Shown here piece after piece: positions 1 to 8,222 of a stretch of 64,000 bases of DNA. Source of the DNA: Flavobacteriaceae bacterium (GTDB taxonomy: Bacteria > Bacteroidota > Bacteroidia > Flavobacteriales > Flavobacteriaceae). Numbering within the stretch: the first letter of the stretch is position 1; each line of letters opens with the position of its first letter. Location: positions 124,001-188,000 of the forward strand of contig SIHP01000005.1 in the NCBI GenBank assembly GCA_004762155.1. Reading direction: 5' to 3'. The position numbers were made by a program, and so were the translations under genes. The notes beneath the pieces are model-generated. The model was not told where the DNA came from and did not search any database. It saw only the letters and a list, made by a program, of their open reading frames with translations.

Positions 1-585
1 CGCTTCTTTAGCATCAAAACCTAATTGAACTGCTGCTTGAGTTGTAGCACGAATTAAACGCATCCAAAAAGCAACTCCACTTGCACAAATAACAGTTGCT
101 GCTTGCATTTGTACTTCTGGTATACTTAACGAATGTCCTAAACGATTAAAGATAGCTTCTGCAATTTTAATACGCTTTGCACCTTGTGCATTACTACATA
201 AACATGTCATCGATTTACCTACTGCAATTGCTGTATTAGGCATTGCTCTAATAATAAATTGTTCCGCTCCTACTTCTTCTTCTATTTTAGAAATAGCATA
301 ACCTGTAATGGTAGAAATCAATACATGTTTTTCAGTTAAATGCGGTTTAACAATTTTTAAAATACCTTCAAAATGTGCTGGTTGAACAGCAAAGATTAAA
401 ATATCAGATGCTGCAACTGCTTTAATATTGTCGCTAGTTAAATGCACATTTTTATACCCTTCAAAATCTGTAAGTTCTGCTACATTTCTTTTCGTTAGGT
501 ATAAACTAGTAATTGCATTATTGGTTATTAATCCTTTTGCAATTGACTGCCCTAAATTTCCAGTTCCTATTATGGCTATTTTCAT
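1..585 (-). CDS. proC: Pyrroline-5-carboxylate reductase, partial (C-terminus beyond left edge)
   Basis: This is the first 195 codons of an NADPH-dependent pyrroline-5-carboxylate reductase, the last step of proline synthesis; the frame is still open at base 1, so the C-terminal helical dimer domain lies outside the window. The protein opens with the Rossmann loop KIAIIGTGNLGQSIAKG and carries the family stretch IRAMPNTAIAVGKS around residue 105. The ATG at 585 follows the argC stop by 12 nt, so it is the distal gene visible in the arginine operon. ProC inside an arg cluster is a common arrangement in this phylum. The call is secure; only the length is unknown. Confidence 0.93.
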   Translation of the reverse strand, partial: MKIAIIGTGNLGQSIAKGLITNNAITSLYLTKRNVAELTDFEGYKNVHLTSDNIKAVAASDILIFAVQPAHFEGILKIVKPHLTEKHVLISTITGYAISKIEEEVGAEQFIIRAMPNTAIAVGKSMTCLCSNAQGAKRIKIAEAIFNRLGHSLSIPEVQMQAATVICASGVAFWMRLIRATTQAAVQLGFDAKEA

Positions 586-597
586 AATGTTCTTTTT

Positions 598-1575
598 TTA
601 GAAAAAGTTTGCTTTTAATTGAATCCCTGTAGTTTCTTCAAACCCGTACATTAAATTCATGTTTTGAATTGCTTGTCCTGATGCTCCTTTTAATAAATTA
701 TCAATTACACTAGTAATTAATATTTTATCTCCATGTTTTTCAACACCAATAATACATTTATTTGTATTTACAACTTGCTTCATATGAACTGCTTCATCAA
801 AAACAAACGTAAAAGCAGCAGTAACATAATATTCTTTATATAAAGCAATAGCTTCTTCAAGAGTTCCATCAAACTTCGTATAAACCGTTGCAAAAATCCC
901 TCTTGAAAAATTCCCGCGATTTGGCATAAAATTTATTTCAGAAGAAAAATCCGATTGTAATTGATTTACAGTTTGATTAATCTCTCCTAAATGTTGATGT
1001 GCAAATGCCTTATAATGCGAAAAATTATTGTCTCTCCATGTAAAATGAGTTGTTTTAGATAATGATGTCCCTGCACCAGTTGCACCAGTAACAGCATTAA
1101 TATGCACATCCCTTTTTAACAACCCTTTAGCTGCTAAAGGTAAAATTGCTAATTGTAAAGCCGTAGCAAAACAACCAGGATTTGCTAAATATTTTGCTTT
1201 TTTAATAGCCTCTTTTTGTAATTCTGGCAAACCATATACAAAGTCCTTTCCTTTAAAATTCTTATCAGCAAGTAATCTAAAATCATTACTTAAATCAATA
1301 ATTCTCGTCTTGTCAGAAAAAGTGTTTTTTTCTAAAAAAGCAGTTGAATTTCCATGTCCTAAACATAAAAATAACACATCTACATCAGTATTAATTTCAT
1401 TTGTAAAAGACAACTCCGTTGATCCGATTAAATCTTGATGAACTTTATAGATTTTATTCCCAGCATTTGAAGTACTAAAAACAAAATTGATATTTGTTTC
1501 TGGGTGATTTAACAACAATCTGATTAATTCTCCAGCAGTATATCCTGCTCCTCCTATAATTCCTACTTCTAACAT
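598..1575 (-). CDS. argC: N-acetyl-gamma-glutamyl-phosphate reductase
   Basis: The 325-residue protein is ArgC, which reduces N-acylglutamyl phosphate to the semialdehyde in arginine synthesis. It has the N-terminal nucleotide-binding loop GIIGGAGYTAGELIRLL and the active-site segment ANPGCFATAL with the catalytic cysteine at residue 135. Length is normal for the short ArgC class. It lies 3 nt after argG and 12 nt before proC. Some Bacteroidota use N-succinyl rather than N-acetyl intermediates, so the acyl group cannot be fixed from this gene alone. Confidence 0.96.
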   Translation of the reverse strand: MLEVGIIGGAGYTAGELIRLLLNHPETNINFVFSTSNAGNKIYKVHQDLIGSTELSFTNEINTDVDVLFLCLGHGNSTAFLEKNTFSDKTRIIDLSNDFRLLADKNFKGKDFVYGLPELQKEAIKKAKYLANPGCFATALQLAILPLAAKGLLKRDVHINAVTGATGAGTSLSKTTHFTWRDNNFSHYKAFAHQHLGEINQTVNQLQSDFSSEINFMPNRGNFSRGIFATVYTKFDGTLEEAIALYKEYYVTAAFTFVFDEAVHMKQVVNTNKCIIGVEKHGDKILITSVIDNLLKGASGQAIQNMNLMYGFEETTGIQLKANFF

Positions 1576-1578
1576 TTC

Positions 1579-2757
1579 TTAAGAATTTACTTGTTGATAA
1601 ATTTTATTCTGATTTCCTACAATCTTAATGAAACCTTTCGCTTCATCTGCAGTCCACCCTTTATTCTCTTCTCCATAACTCCCAAACTTTGCACTCATTA
1701 AATCGTGCTTAGAAGATATTCCATCCAAACTAAAGTGATATGGCTTTAATGTTACAATTACATCACCAGAGACTTTATCTTGACTACTTTGTAAAAAAGC
1801 CTCCATATCACGCATTACAGGATCTAAATACTGACCTTCATGTAGGTGCATTCCATAAAAACTCGCTAAATATTCTTTATGTTGTAGTTGCCACTTGGTA
1901 AGTGTATGCTTCTCTAATAAATGATGTGCTTTAATAGTAATTAAAGCAGCAGCAGCTTCAAAACCAACTCTACCTTTAATACCAACAATTGTATCACCAA
2001 CATGAATATCTCTACCAATTGCATAAGCAGCCGCTAAAGTATTTAAGGTTTCAATCACTTTATCTGAATCATTTTTAACACCATTTACAGCAACTAATTC
2101 ACCTTTCTCAAAAGTTAAAACAACTTTCTCCTCTCCGTCTTTCTCTAATTGAGATGGATATGCAGCTCCTGGCAATGGTTTTCCTGAAGTTAACGTTTCA
2201 GATCCTCCAACAGATGTTCCCCATAAACCTTTATTCACGGAATACTTTGCTTTTTCCCAAGACATATCAACATTATTTTCTTTCAAATAATCTATCTCTT
2301 CTTGTCTTGTTAATTTACCATCTCTAATTGGTGTGATAATTTTAATCCCTGGAGCTAAAGTCTGAAAGATCATATCAAAACGAACTTGATCGTTTCCAGC
2401 ACCTGTACTTCCATGAGCTATATATTCAGCATCTATACTTTTAGCATATTCAATAATTTCAATTGCTTGAATAATACGCTCAGCACTTACCGATAAAGGA
2501 TATGTATTGTTTTTTAATACATTTCCGAATATTAAATACTTTACAACCTTATTATAAAAGGTAGCAACTGCATCTATATTTTTATAGGTTGAAACACCCA
2601 TTTTATAGGCATTTGCTTCTATTGTTTTAATCTCTTCGTTTGTAAAACCACCTGTGTTTACACTTACAGCATGTACATCATAACCTGCCTTACTTAAACT
2701 TACTGCACAATACGATGTATCTAATCCTCCACTATATGCGATTACTAATTTTTTCAT
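1579..2757 (-). CDS. argG: Argininosuccinate synthase
   Basis: The 392-residue protein ligates citrulline and aspartate with ATP in arginine synthesis. The N-terminal PP-loop AYSGGLDTSYC binds ATP, and the segment AEYIAHGSTGAGNDQVRFD is the family signature near residue 115. Length is typical. The ATG at 2757 overlaps the stop of the upstream acyltransferase in an ATGA junction, which indicates translational coupling within one operon. Confidence 0.96.
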   Translation of the reverse strand: MKKLVIAYSGGLDTSYCAVSLSKAGYDVHAVSVNTGGFTNEEIKTIEANAYKMGVSTYKNIDAVATFYNKVVKYLIFGNVLKNNTYPLSVSAERIIQAIEIIEYAKSIDAEYIAHGSTGAGNDQVRFDMIFQTLAPGIKIITPIRDGKLTRQEEIDYLKENNVDMSWEKAKYSVNKGLWGTSVGGSETLTSGKPLPGAAYPSQLEKDGEEKVVLTFEKGELVAVNGVKNDSDKVIETLNTLAAAYAIGRDIHVGDTIVGIKGRVGFEAAAALITIKAHHLLEKHTLTKWQLQHKEYLASFYGMHLHEGQYLDPVMRDMEAFLQSSQDKVSGDVIVTLKPYHFSLDGISSKHDLMSAKFGSYGEENKGWTADEAKGFIKIVGNQNKIYQQVNS

Positions 2758-3371
2758 TTTTTATCCTTTTTTAAAAACAAGGTTTGTTTTATTTTTTTAA
2801 GTCTTTTAAAAACTTTTTCTTTTACTTTCTTTGGTTTTTCTTTTTCTTGAAGTTTTGGATCAAACAACATTCCAGTACACAAACACATTTTTTGTTCCGT
2901 GCGTTGCAATACGTCATAATTTTTACAAGTCTGACAACCATTCCAAAAAGTTTGATCATCTGTTAGCTCAGAAAAAGTAACTGGTTTATACCCCAAATCA
3001 CTATTCATTTTCATTACCGCCAAACCAGTAGTGATACTAAATACTTTAGCTTCTGGAAACTTTTCTCTAGAATGATTAAAAACAACCTTTTTAATTTTCT
3101 TAGCAAGACCTTGTTTCCTATAATCTGGATGTACAATTAATCCAGAATTGGCTACAAAATTTCCATGACCCCAAGCTTCTATATAGCAAAAACCTGCGAA
3201 AAAACCTCCATCTAAAGCTATCACAGCATTTCCTGACTCCATCTTAGAGATGATATATGCTGGTTGTCGTTTTGCAATACCTGTACCTCTAACTTGAGCG
3301 GCATCTTCTATTGTTTTACAGATAATATCTGCATAAACACTATGTGATTTATTTGCAATTACAATTTCCAT
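2754..3371 (-). CDS. GNAT-family N-acyltransferase of the arginine operon
   Basis: The 205-residue protein has a GNAT fold: the acyl-CoA loop is seen at LIVHPDYRKQGLAKKIKK, close to the family pattern RxxGxA. It ends in a cysteine-rich stretch (GCQTC, then CLC about 20 residues later) and a lysine-rich tail. I chose the ATG at 3371 because the preceding bases are the A-rich, SD-less leader usual here; an in-frame ATG at 3443 would add 24 residues of low-complexity sequence. As first gene of the arg operon, it is a candidate for the first committed step, acylation of glutamate (N-acylglutamate synthase); I recall that role being proposed for the homologous gene in Bacteroides, but the sequence itself only shows a GNAT. 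It overlaps argG by 4 nt. Confidence 0.8.
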   Translation of the reverse strand: MEIVIANKSHSVYADIICKTIEDAAQVRGTGIAKRQPAYIISKMESGNAVIALDGGFFAGFCYIEAWGHGNFVANSGLIVHPDYRKQGLAKKIKKVVFNHSREKFPEAKVFSITTGLAVMKMNSDLGYKPVTFSELTDDQTFWNGCQTCKNYDVLQRTEQKMCLCTGMLFDPKLQEKEKPKKVKEKVFKRLKKIKQTLFLKKDKK

Positions 3372-3443
3372 TGTATTGATTTTATTGTTTGTTGAATTTG
3401 TTGTTTGTTCTTTGAATGTAGAATTGGACTCACCTAACTCCAT

Positions 3444-3650
3444 AAATTTTATACGTACCCTTACGGGCGGCGTCGGATAAAAATAATACGTCCTAAGGGA
3501 TTGTTACTGTTTAAAGTAACTTTTTGCAATAACGATATGTATAAAGAATGTAACAAAAGGTATAAAATAAAATTATGTAAGCGGTTTAGTCTTTTCTTAT
3601 TATAGAAAATTAGCGTCGAATAAACATGGGCTTACTATTAAGTATCAAAA
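3444..3650 (-). promoter_or_regulatory. Leader region of the arginine operon with a GC-rich, Arg-codon-rich segment
   Basis: Read on the minus strand, this untranslated stretch contains a perfect 6-bp inverted repeat (3503-3520, loop of 6), a hairpin CCC-GTAA-GGG (about 3458-3467), complementary arms CCCTTA (3499-3494) and TAAGGG (3463-3458), and two short frames ending in arginine codons: ATG TTT ATT CGA CGC TAA at 3627-3610, and a frame ending ATC CGA CGC CGC CCG TAA at 3461. The 24-bp GC-rich patch is striking in otherwise AT-rich DNA. I infer a structured leader, possibly arginine-responsive. No intrinsic terminator or clear start codon for the longer leader frame is visible, so the mechanism is unproven. 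Confidence 0.4.
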
Positions 3651-3769
3651 TTATAAATTTTATTTTTAAATCGAAATTATGTCACAAATCTATACTTTTT
3701 TTTTAAAACAATTATGTTTTTTTCATAAAAATTAGGAAAATAAAAAATAATTCAGAATCTTTGTATAAT

Positions 3770-3829
3770 ATGAAAGGTATATTATTAAATATTAATTTAA
3801 TTAGTGTCATTATTATCATTTTACAATGA
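3770..3829 (+). CDS. ilv operon leader peptide (Ile/Leu/Val-rich)
   Basis: A 19-codon frame reads MKGILLNINLISVIIIILQ followed by TGA. Twelve of 19 residues are branched-chain amino acids, including four consecutive Ile codons just before the stop. It ends 39 nt before a perfect terminator hairpin and lies upstream of ilvD. This is the hallmark of a ribosome-stalling leader peptide that senses charged tRNA-Ile/Leu/Val. A weak -7 match (AATCTTTG, 3756-3763) would put transcription start almost on the ATG, but the promoter is not certain. Confidence 0.85.
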   Translation: MKGILLNINLISVIIIILQ

Positions 3830-3833
3830 TAAA

Positions 3834-3841
3834 AGGAGGCT
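3834..3841 (+). promoter_or_regulatory. Antiterminator arm of the ilv attenuator
   Basis: The octamer AGGAGGCT is complementary to AGCTTCCT at 3870-3877 (8 pairs, one G-U), the 5' arm of the terminator. It starts 4 nt after the leader stop codon: a ribosome finishing the leader would cover it and allow termination, whereas one stalled on the Ile codons would leave it free to pair and prevent termination. It contains GGAGG but no start codon follows, so I do not read it as a ribosome binding site. Confidence 0.75.
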
Positions 3842-3867
3842 ATTTAATTAAATAACAATATAAATTT

Positions 3868-3900
3868 AAAGCTTCCTAATTAATTAGGAAGCTTTTTTTA
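3868..3900 (+). terminator. Attenuator terminator upstream of ilvD
   Basis: A perfect 28-bp inverted repeat (3868-3895) with core GCTTCCTAATT is followed by a run of T (3893-3899). It sits between the leader peptide and ilvD on the same strand with no gene in between, so it is a conditional terminator rather than the end of a gene. Confidence 0.9.
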
Positions 3901-4232
3901 TTACAGAATAATTTAAACACAAAAAAAGCAATATCTTTTTTTAAACACAATAAACATCATTAATGTTTAAAGCTTAATAATTTAAAAAACAGATAGTTAA
4001 CCAAATAAACACATCATTGAGAATCATTTGAAATAGAAAAATAAAAAAATAAAAAAAAGAATAATAATAATTTTGAATTCTAAAAAGAAAACCGATTTTA
4101 AATATCAAAAAATCATTTTTTTATGTTTTTTTATATAAAAAACAAAATAAAAACACAAAATAAAAGAATAAAATATATTTAAAGTGAAAATTTTACGATT
4201 TTATTAAAATTTCACAATAAACAAAACACAAA
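3901..4232 (+). other. Long AT-rich 5' leader between attenuator and ilvD
   Basis: This 332-nt stretch has no gene. It holds a small hairpin (AAACAT/ATGTTT, 3952-3968) and, just before the start codon, an imperfect inverted repeat (GTGAAAATTTT at 4184-4194 with AAAATTTCAC at 4206-4215). Either could affect translation or mRNA stability; nothing else is recognisable. Confidence 0.5.
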
Positions 4233-5909
4233 ATGGAGTTAAACAAATTTAGTAAACAAGTAACTCAAGACGATACTCAACCAGCAGCACAAGCAATGCT
4301 ACATGCTATTGGCTTAACAAAAGAAGACTTACAAAAACCTTTAATAGGTATTGCTAGTACAGGTTACGAAGGTAATCCTTGTAACATGCACCTTAACGAC
4401 TTAGCTAAATTGGTTAAAAAAGGTACGCAAAATGTTGATATTATCGGATTAATATTCAATACCATTGGAGTTTCTGACGGAATTTCTATGGGAACACCAG
4501 GAATGCGTTTTTCTTTACCTTCTCGTGATGTTATTGCAGATTCTATGGAAACAGTAGTACAAGCAATGTCTTATGACGGTTTGGTTACTGTAGTAGGTTG
4601 TGACAAAAACATGCCTGGAGCATTAATGGCAATGTTACGTTTAGATCGCCCATCTGTATTAGTATATGGTGGAACTATTGCTTCTGGATGTCACGAAGGA
4701 AAAAAACTAGATGTTGTTTCTGCTTTTGAAGCTTGGGGAGGAAAAGTTGCTGGAACCATTACTGAAGAGGAATATCAAAATGTAATTGAAAAAGCGTGTC
4801 CTGGAGCTGGAGCTTGTGGTGGTATGTATACCGCAAACACAATGGCATCTGCAATTGAAGCACTAGGAATGAGCTTACCTTATAACTCTTCCAACCCTGC
4901 AATTAGTAAAGAAAAAGAAAAAGAAAGTATAAAAGCTGGTGAAGCTTTACGTGCCTTATTAGAAAAGGATTTAAAACCATCTGATATTGTAAATAAAAAA
5001 TCATTAGAAAACGCCATTCGTTTTGTAACGGTTATGGGAGGTTCTACCAATGCAGTATTACACTTCTTAGCAATTGCAAAGGCTGCAGATGTAAAGTTTA
5101 CTTTAGAAGATTTTCAACGTATTTCAGACGAAACACCATTCTTGGCAGATTTAAAACCAAGTGGTAAATATTTAATGGAAGACGTACATAGAGTTGGTGG
5201 AACTCCAGCTGTATTAAAATATTTATTAGATAAAGGATTGTTACATGGAGACTGTATGACAGTTACAGGAAAAACAATGGCTGAAAATTTAGTTAATGTT
5301 CCTGGCTTAACTGAAGACCAAGATGTAATTAAACCTTTAGAAAGCCCTATAAAAGCTACTGGACACTTAAGAATGCTATATGGTAACCTAGCTGAAGAAG
5401 GATCTGTAGCAAAAATTACTGGTAAAGAAGGATTGGTTTTCAAAGGAAAAGCAATTGTTTTTGAAGGAGAATACGCTGCTAACGATGGAATCCGTGATGG
5501 TTTAGTTGAAAAAGGAGATGTAGTTGTAATTCGTTACGAAGGACCACAAGGTGGACCAGGAATGCCCGAAATGTTAAAACCAACTGCTGCTATTATGGGA
5601 GCTGGTTTAGGTAAAGATGTTGCTTTAATTACAGATGGCCGTTTCTCTGGAGGAACGCACGGTTTTGTAGTTGGACATATTACCCCTGAAGCACAAGTTG
5701 GTGGAACTATCGCCTTAGTAAAAAATGGAGATATTATTTCTATTGATGCAGAAACAAACACTATTAGTTTGGATGTTTCAGATGCAGAATTAACAGAAAG
5801 AAAAAAGAATTGGAAAGCACCTGCTTTAAAATTTAAAAAAGGTGTTTTATACAAATATGCAAAAACAGTAGCATCTGCATCTAACGGATGTGTTACTGAT
5901 GAATTTTAA
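4233..5909 (+). CDS. ilvD: Dihydroxy-acid dehydratase
   Basis: The 558-residue enzyme converts dihydroxyisovalerate and dihydroxymethylvalerate to the keto acids of valine and isoleucine synthesis. The iron-sulfur cluster cysteines are in the first half: GCDKNMPG and [15 protein letters not shown], and the C-terminal swivel domain has [11 protein letters not shown] and [11 protein letters not shown]. Length is normal. It is the first gene of ilvDBNCA, 12 nt before ilvB, and is controlled by the upstream attenuator. Confidence 0.97.
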   Translation: MELNKFSKQVTQDDTQPAAQAMLHAIGLTKEDLQKPLIGIASTGYEGNPCNMHLNDLAKLVKKGTQNVDIIGLIFNTIGVSDGISMGTPGMRFSLPSRDVIADSMETVVQAMSYDGLVTVVGCDKNMPGALMAMLRLDRPSVLVYGGTIASGCHEGKKLDVVSAFEAWGGKVAGTITEEEYQNVIEKACPGAGACGGMYTANTMASAIEALGMSLPYNSSNPAISKEKEKESIKAGEALRALLEKDLKPSDIVNKKSLENAIRFVTVMGGSTNAVLHFLAIAKAADVKFTLEDFQRISDETPFLADLKPSGKYLMEDVHRVGGTPAVLKYLLDKGLLHGDCMTVTGKTMAENLVNVPGLTEDQDVIKPLESPIKATGHLRMLYGNLAEEGSVAKITGKEGLVFKGKAIVFEGEYAANDGIRDGLVEKGDVVVIRYEGPQGGPGMPEMLKPTAAIMGAGLGKDVALITDGRFSGGTHGFVVGHITPEAQVGGTIALVKNGDIISIDAETNTISLDVSDAELTERKKNWKAPALKFKKGVLYKYAKTVASASNGCVTDEF

Positions 5910-5920
5910 ACGTTAAAGTT

Positions 5921-7654
5921 ATGGCAACAGAAACAAAAACAAAAAACAAAGAAACTTCGAGTAAAACCATTAGAATCTCTGGGGCTGAAGCAGTCATTAG
6001 ATGCTTAATGGCAGAAGGGGTCGATTTGTTATACGGATATCCAGGTGGTGCAATTATGCCTGTATATGATGAGTTTTATAAATTCCAAGACCAAATTCAT
6101 CACGTCTTAACACGTCACGAACAAGGTGCAACTCACGCTGCACAAGGTTACGCAAGAGCTACAGGTAAAGTTGGTGTTGCTATTGCAACTTCAGGCCCTG
6201 GAGCAACAAACTTAATTACTGGTATTGCTGATGCACAAATAGATTCTACACCAATGGTTTGTATTACAGGTCAAGTTGGTGCACATTTATTAGGCACAGA
6301 TGCTTTTCAGGAAACTGATATTGTAGGTATTTCTACACCAGTTACCAAATGGAATTATCAAATTACAAAAGCAAGTGACATTCCTAAAGTAATGGCAAAA
6401 GCTTTTTACTTGGCAAAATCGGGTCGTCCGGGACCAGTTTTAGTAGACATTACTAAAAATGCTCAGTTTGAAGAATTTGATTTTTCGTATGAAAAATGTA
6501 CTTCTGTAAGAAGCTATAAACCTAAATGCACAGTTAAAGAAGAGCAATTAAAAGCTGCGGCTACTTTAATCAACTCGGCAAAAAAACCAATGATTGTTTT
6601 TGGTCAAGGAATTATTTTAGGAGAAGCTGAACAGGAATTTAAAAATTTTATAGAAAAATCTAATATTCCGTCTGCATGGACAATTTTAGGATTATCTGCT
6701 TTACCAACATCACATCCTTTAAATGTAGGAATGGTAGGTATGCATGGTAATTATGGACCTAATAAATTAACCAATGAATGTGATGTCTTAATCGCTATTG
6801 GAATGCGTTTTGACGATCGTGTTACTGGAGATTTAAGCAGATACGCAACACAAGCAAAAGTAGTTCATTTTGAAATTGATCCTGCTGAGGTTAATAAAAA
6901 TGTAACAGCTGATGTTGCCGTTATTGGTGATGCAAAAGAAAGTTTACAACAAATATTACCATTAATTAACGAAAAGAATCACGAAGCTTGGTTAAAAGAA
7001 TTTAGAGATTTAAACCAAACCGAATACGATGTTGTAATAAAAGATCAATTATTCCCTGAAAAAGACGGCTTAACCATGGCTGAGGTTTTAAAAGAAATCA
7101 ACGAAGCTTCTGGTGGTGACGCTATTATCGTTTCTGATGTTGGTCAGCACCAAATGATTGCTTGTCGATATGCCGAATTCAACAAAACTAAAAGTAATAT
7201 TACTTCTGGAGGATTAGGTACAATGGGATTTGCTTTACCAGCCGCTATTGGAGCAAAAATGGGGAGACCAGATAGAGAAGTTGTTGCAATAATTGGAGAT
7301 GGAGGTTACCAAATGAATATTCAAGAACTAGGTACTATTCTACAAACTAAAGCTGCCGTAAAAATTGTAGTTCTAAATAACGAGTTTTTAGGAATGGTTC
7401 GTCAATGGCAACAATTATTTTTCGACAAACGATATGCTTCCACCGAAATGGTAAATCCCGATTTCGTTACCATCGCTAAAGGTTATAGTATTGATGCTAC
7501 TAGAGTAACTAAAAGAGAAGAATTATCAAAATCAGTAAAAGAAATGATGGCATCTAAAGATGCATATTTCTTAGAAGTTTGTGTAGAAAAAGAAGGAAAT
7601 GTATTTCCTATGATTCCTACTGGCTCATCTGTTTCAGAAATAAGATTAGAATAA
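5921..7654 (+). CDS. ilvB: Acetolactate synthase, large (catalytic) subunit
   Basis: The 577-residue protein is a thiamine-diphosphate enzyme that condenses pyruvate with pyruvate or 2-oxobutyrate. The catalytic glutamate is in RHEQGATHAAQGYARATGK, the FAD/central domain follows, and the TPP motif GDGGYQMNIQELG ending in VVLNN is near residue 460. A charged tail of about 15 residues precedes the conserved start of the first domain. The small subunit begins 2 nt after its stop. Confidence 0.97.
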   Translation: MATETKTKNKETSSKTIRISGAEAVIRCLMAEGVDLLYGYPGGAIMPVYDEFYKFQDQIHHVLTRHEQGATHAAQGYARATGKVGVAIATSGPGATNLITGIADAQIDSTPMVCITGQVGAHLLGTDAFQETDIVGISTPVTKWNYQITKASDIPKVMAKAFYLAKSGRPGPVLVDITKNAQFEEFDFSYEKCTSVRSYKPKCTVKEEQLKAAATLINSAKKPMIVFGQGIILGEAEQEFKNFIEKSNIPSAWTILGLSALPTSHPLNVGMVGMHGNYGPNKLTNECDVLIAIGMRFDDRVTGDLSRYATQAKVVHFEIDPAEVNKNVTADVAVIGDAKESLQQILPLINEKNHEAWLKEFRDLNQTEYDVVIKDQLFPEKDGLTMAEVLKEINEASGGDAIIVSDVGQHQMIACRYAEFNKTKSNITSGGLGTMGFALPAAIGAKMGRPDREVVAIIGDGGYQMNIQELGTILQTKAAVKIVVLNNEFLGMVRQWQQLFFDKRYASTEMVNPDFVTIAKGYSIDATRVTKREELSKSVKEMMASKDAYFLEVCVEKEGNVFPMIPTGSSVSEIRLE

Positions 7655-7656
7655 TT

Positions 7657-8187
7657 ATGGAAAATAAACAAACCTATACAATTTCTATTTACACAGAGAA
7701 TAATATTGGTGTATTAAATAGAATTTCTGCCATATTCCAAAGAAGACATATTAATGTAGAAAGCGTTAACATATCTAAATCAGAAATTAAAAGTGTTTCT
7801 CGTTTTACCGTATTAATTAAAACTACGGAAGATCAGATGAAAAAAATAATTGGTCAAATAGAAAAACAAGTTGAAGTAATAAAAGCATACTATCACACTG
7901 AAGATGAGACCATTTACCAAGAATCATGTTTATTTAAATTAAGCGCTAAGCTTTTAATAGACAATGATGAAATTCAGAAAATAATAAACAATAGTAAGTC
8001 TAGAGTAATAAACATCAATAGAGACTTTTTTGTATTAGAAAAATCTGGTAACAAAGAAGAAATTGAAGAATTATATCACACTCTAGATAAACACGGTATT
8101 ATGCAATTTATCCGTTCAGGAAGAATCGCTATAACAAAAGACGAATTACCAGTATCTGAAATGATAAAATCATTTCAAAACAAATAG
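7657..8187 (+). CDS. ilvN: Acetolactate synthase, regulatory small subunit
   Basis: The 176-residue protein has an N-terminal ACT domain ([20 protein letters not shown]) that binds valine for feedback inhibition, followed by the C-terminal domain of the family. The ATG at 7657, 2 nt after ilvB, gives a start immediately before the ACT domain; a longer in-frame reading from 7579 would run inside ilvB and is not credible. Tight linkage to ilvB fits a 1:1 complex. Confidence 0.95.
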   Translation: MENKQTYTISIYTENNIGVLNRISAIFQRRHINVESVNISKSEIKSVSRFTVLIKTTEDQMKKIIGQIEKQVEVIKAYYHTEDETIYQESCLFKLSAKLLIDNDEIQKIINNSKSRVININRDFFVLEKSGNKEEIEELYHTLDKHGIMQFIRSGRIAITKDELPVSEMIKSFQNK

Positions 8188-8222
8188 TTAAAGAAAACAA
8201 CAACAGTTATAATAAACAAACA

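Noticed and set aside
3372..3443. Longer start of the GNAT gene at ATG 3443
   Set aside because: It adds 24 low-complexity residues (Asn, Thr, Ser, Lys) and lies right after the GC-rich leader patch; the ATG at 3371 has the usual A-rich context and begins at the conserved first strand. Not fully excluded.
3610..3627. Five-codon frame ATG TTT ATT CGA CGC stop as an arginine leader peptide gene
   Set aside because: Too short to list as a gene and without a terminator or matching antiterminator; kept only as part of the leader finding.
3832..3839. AAAGGAGG as a Shine-Dalgarno site
   Set aside because: No start codon lies within 15 nt and genes here do not use such sites; its complement to the terminator arm explains it better.
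7579..7656. Upstream extension of ilvN within ilvB
   Set aside because: The extension (Cys- and Lys-rich) has no homology to the family and overlaps the coding end of ilvB in another frame.
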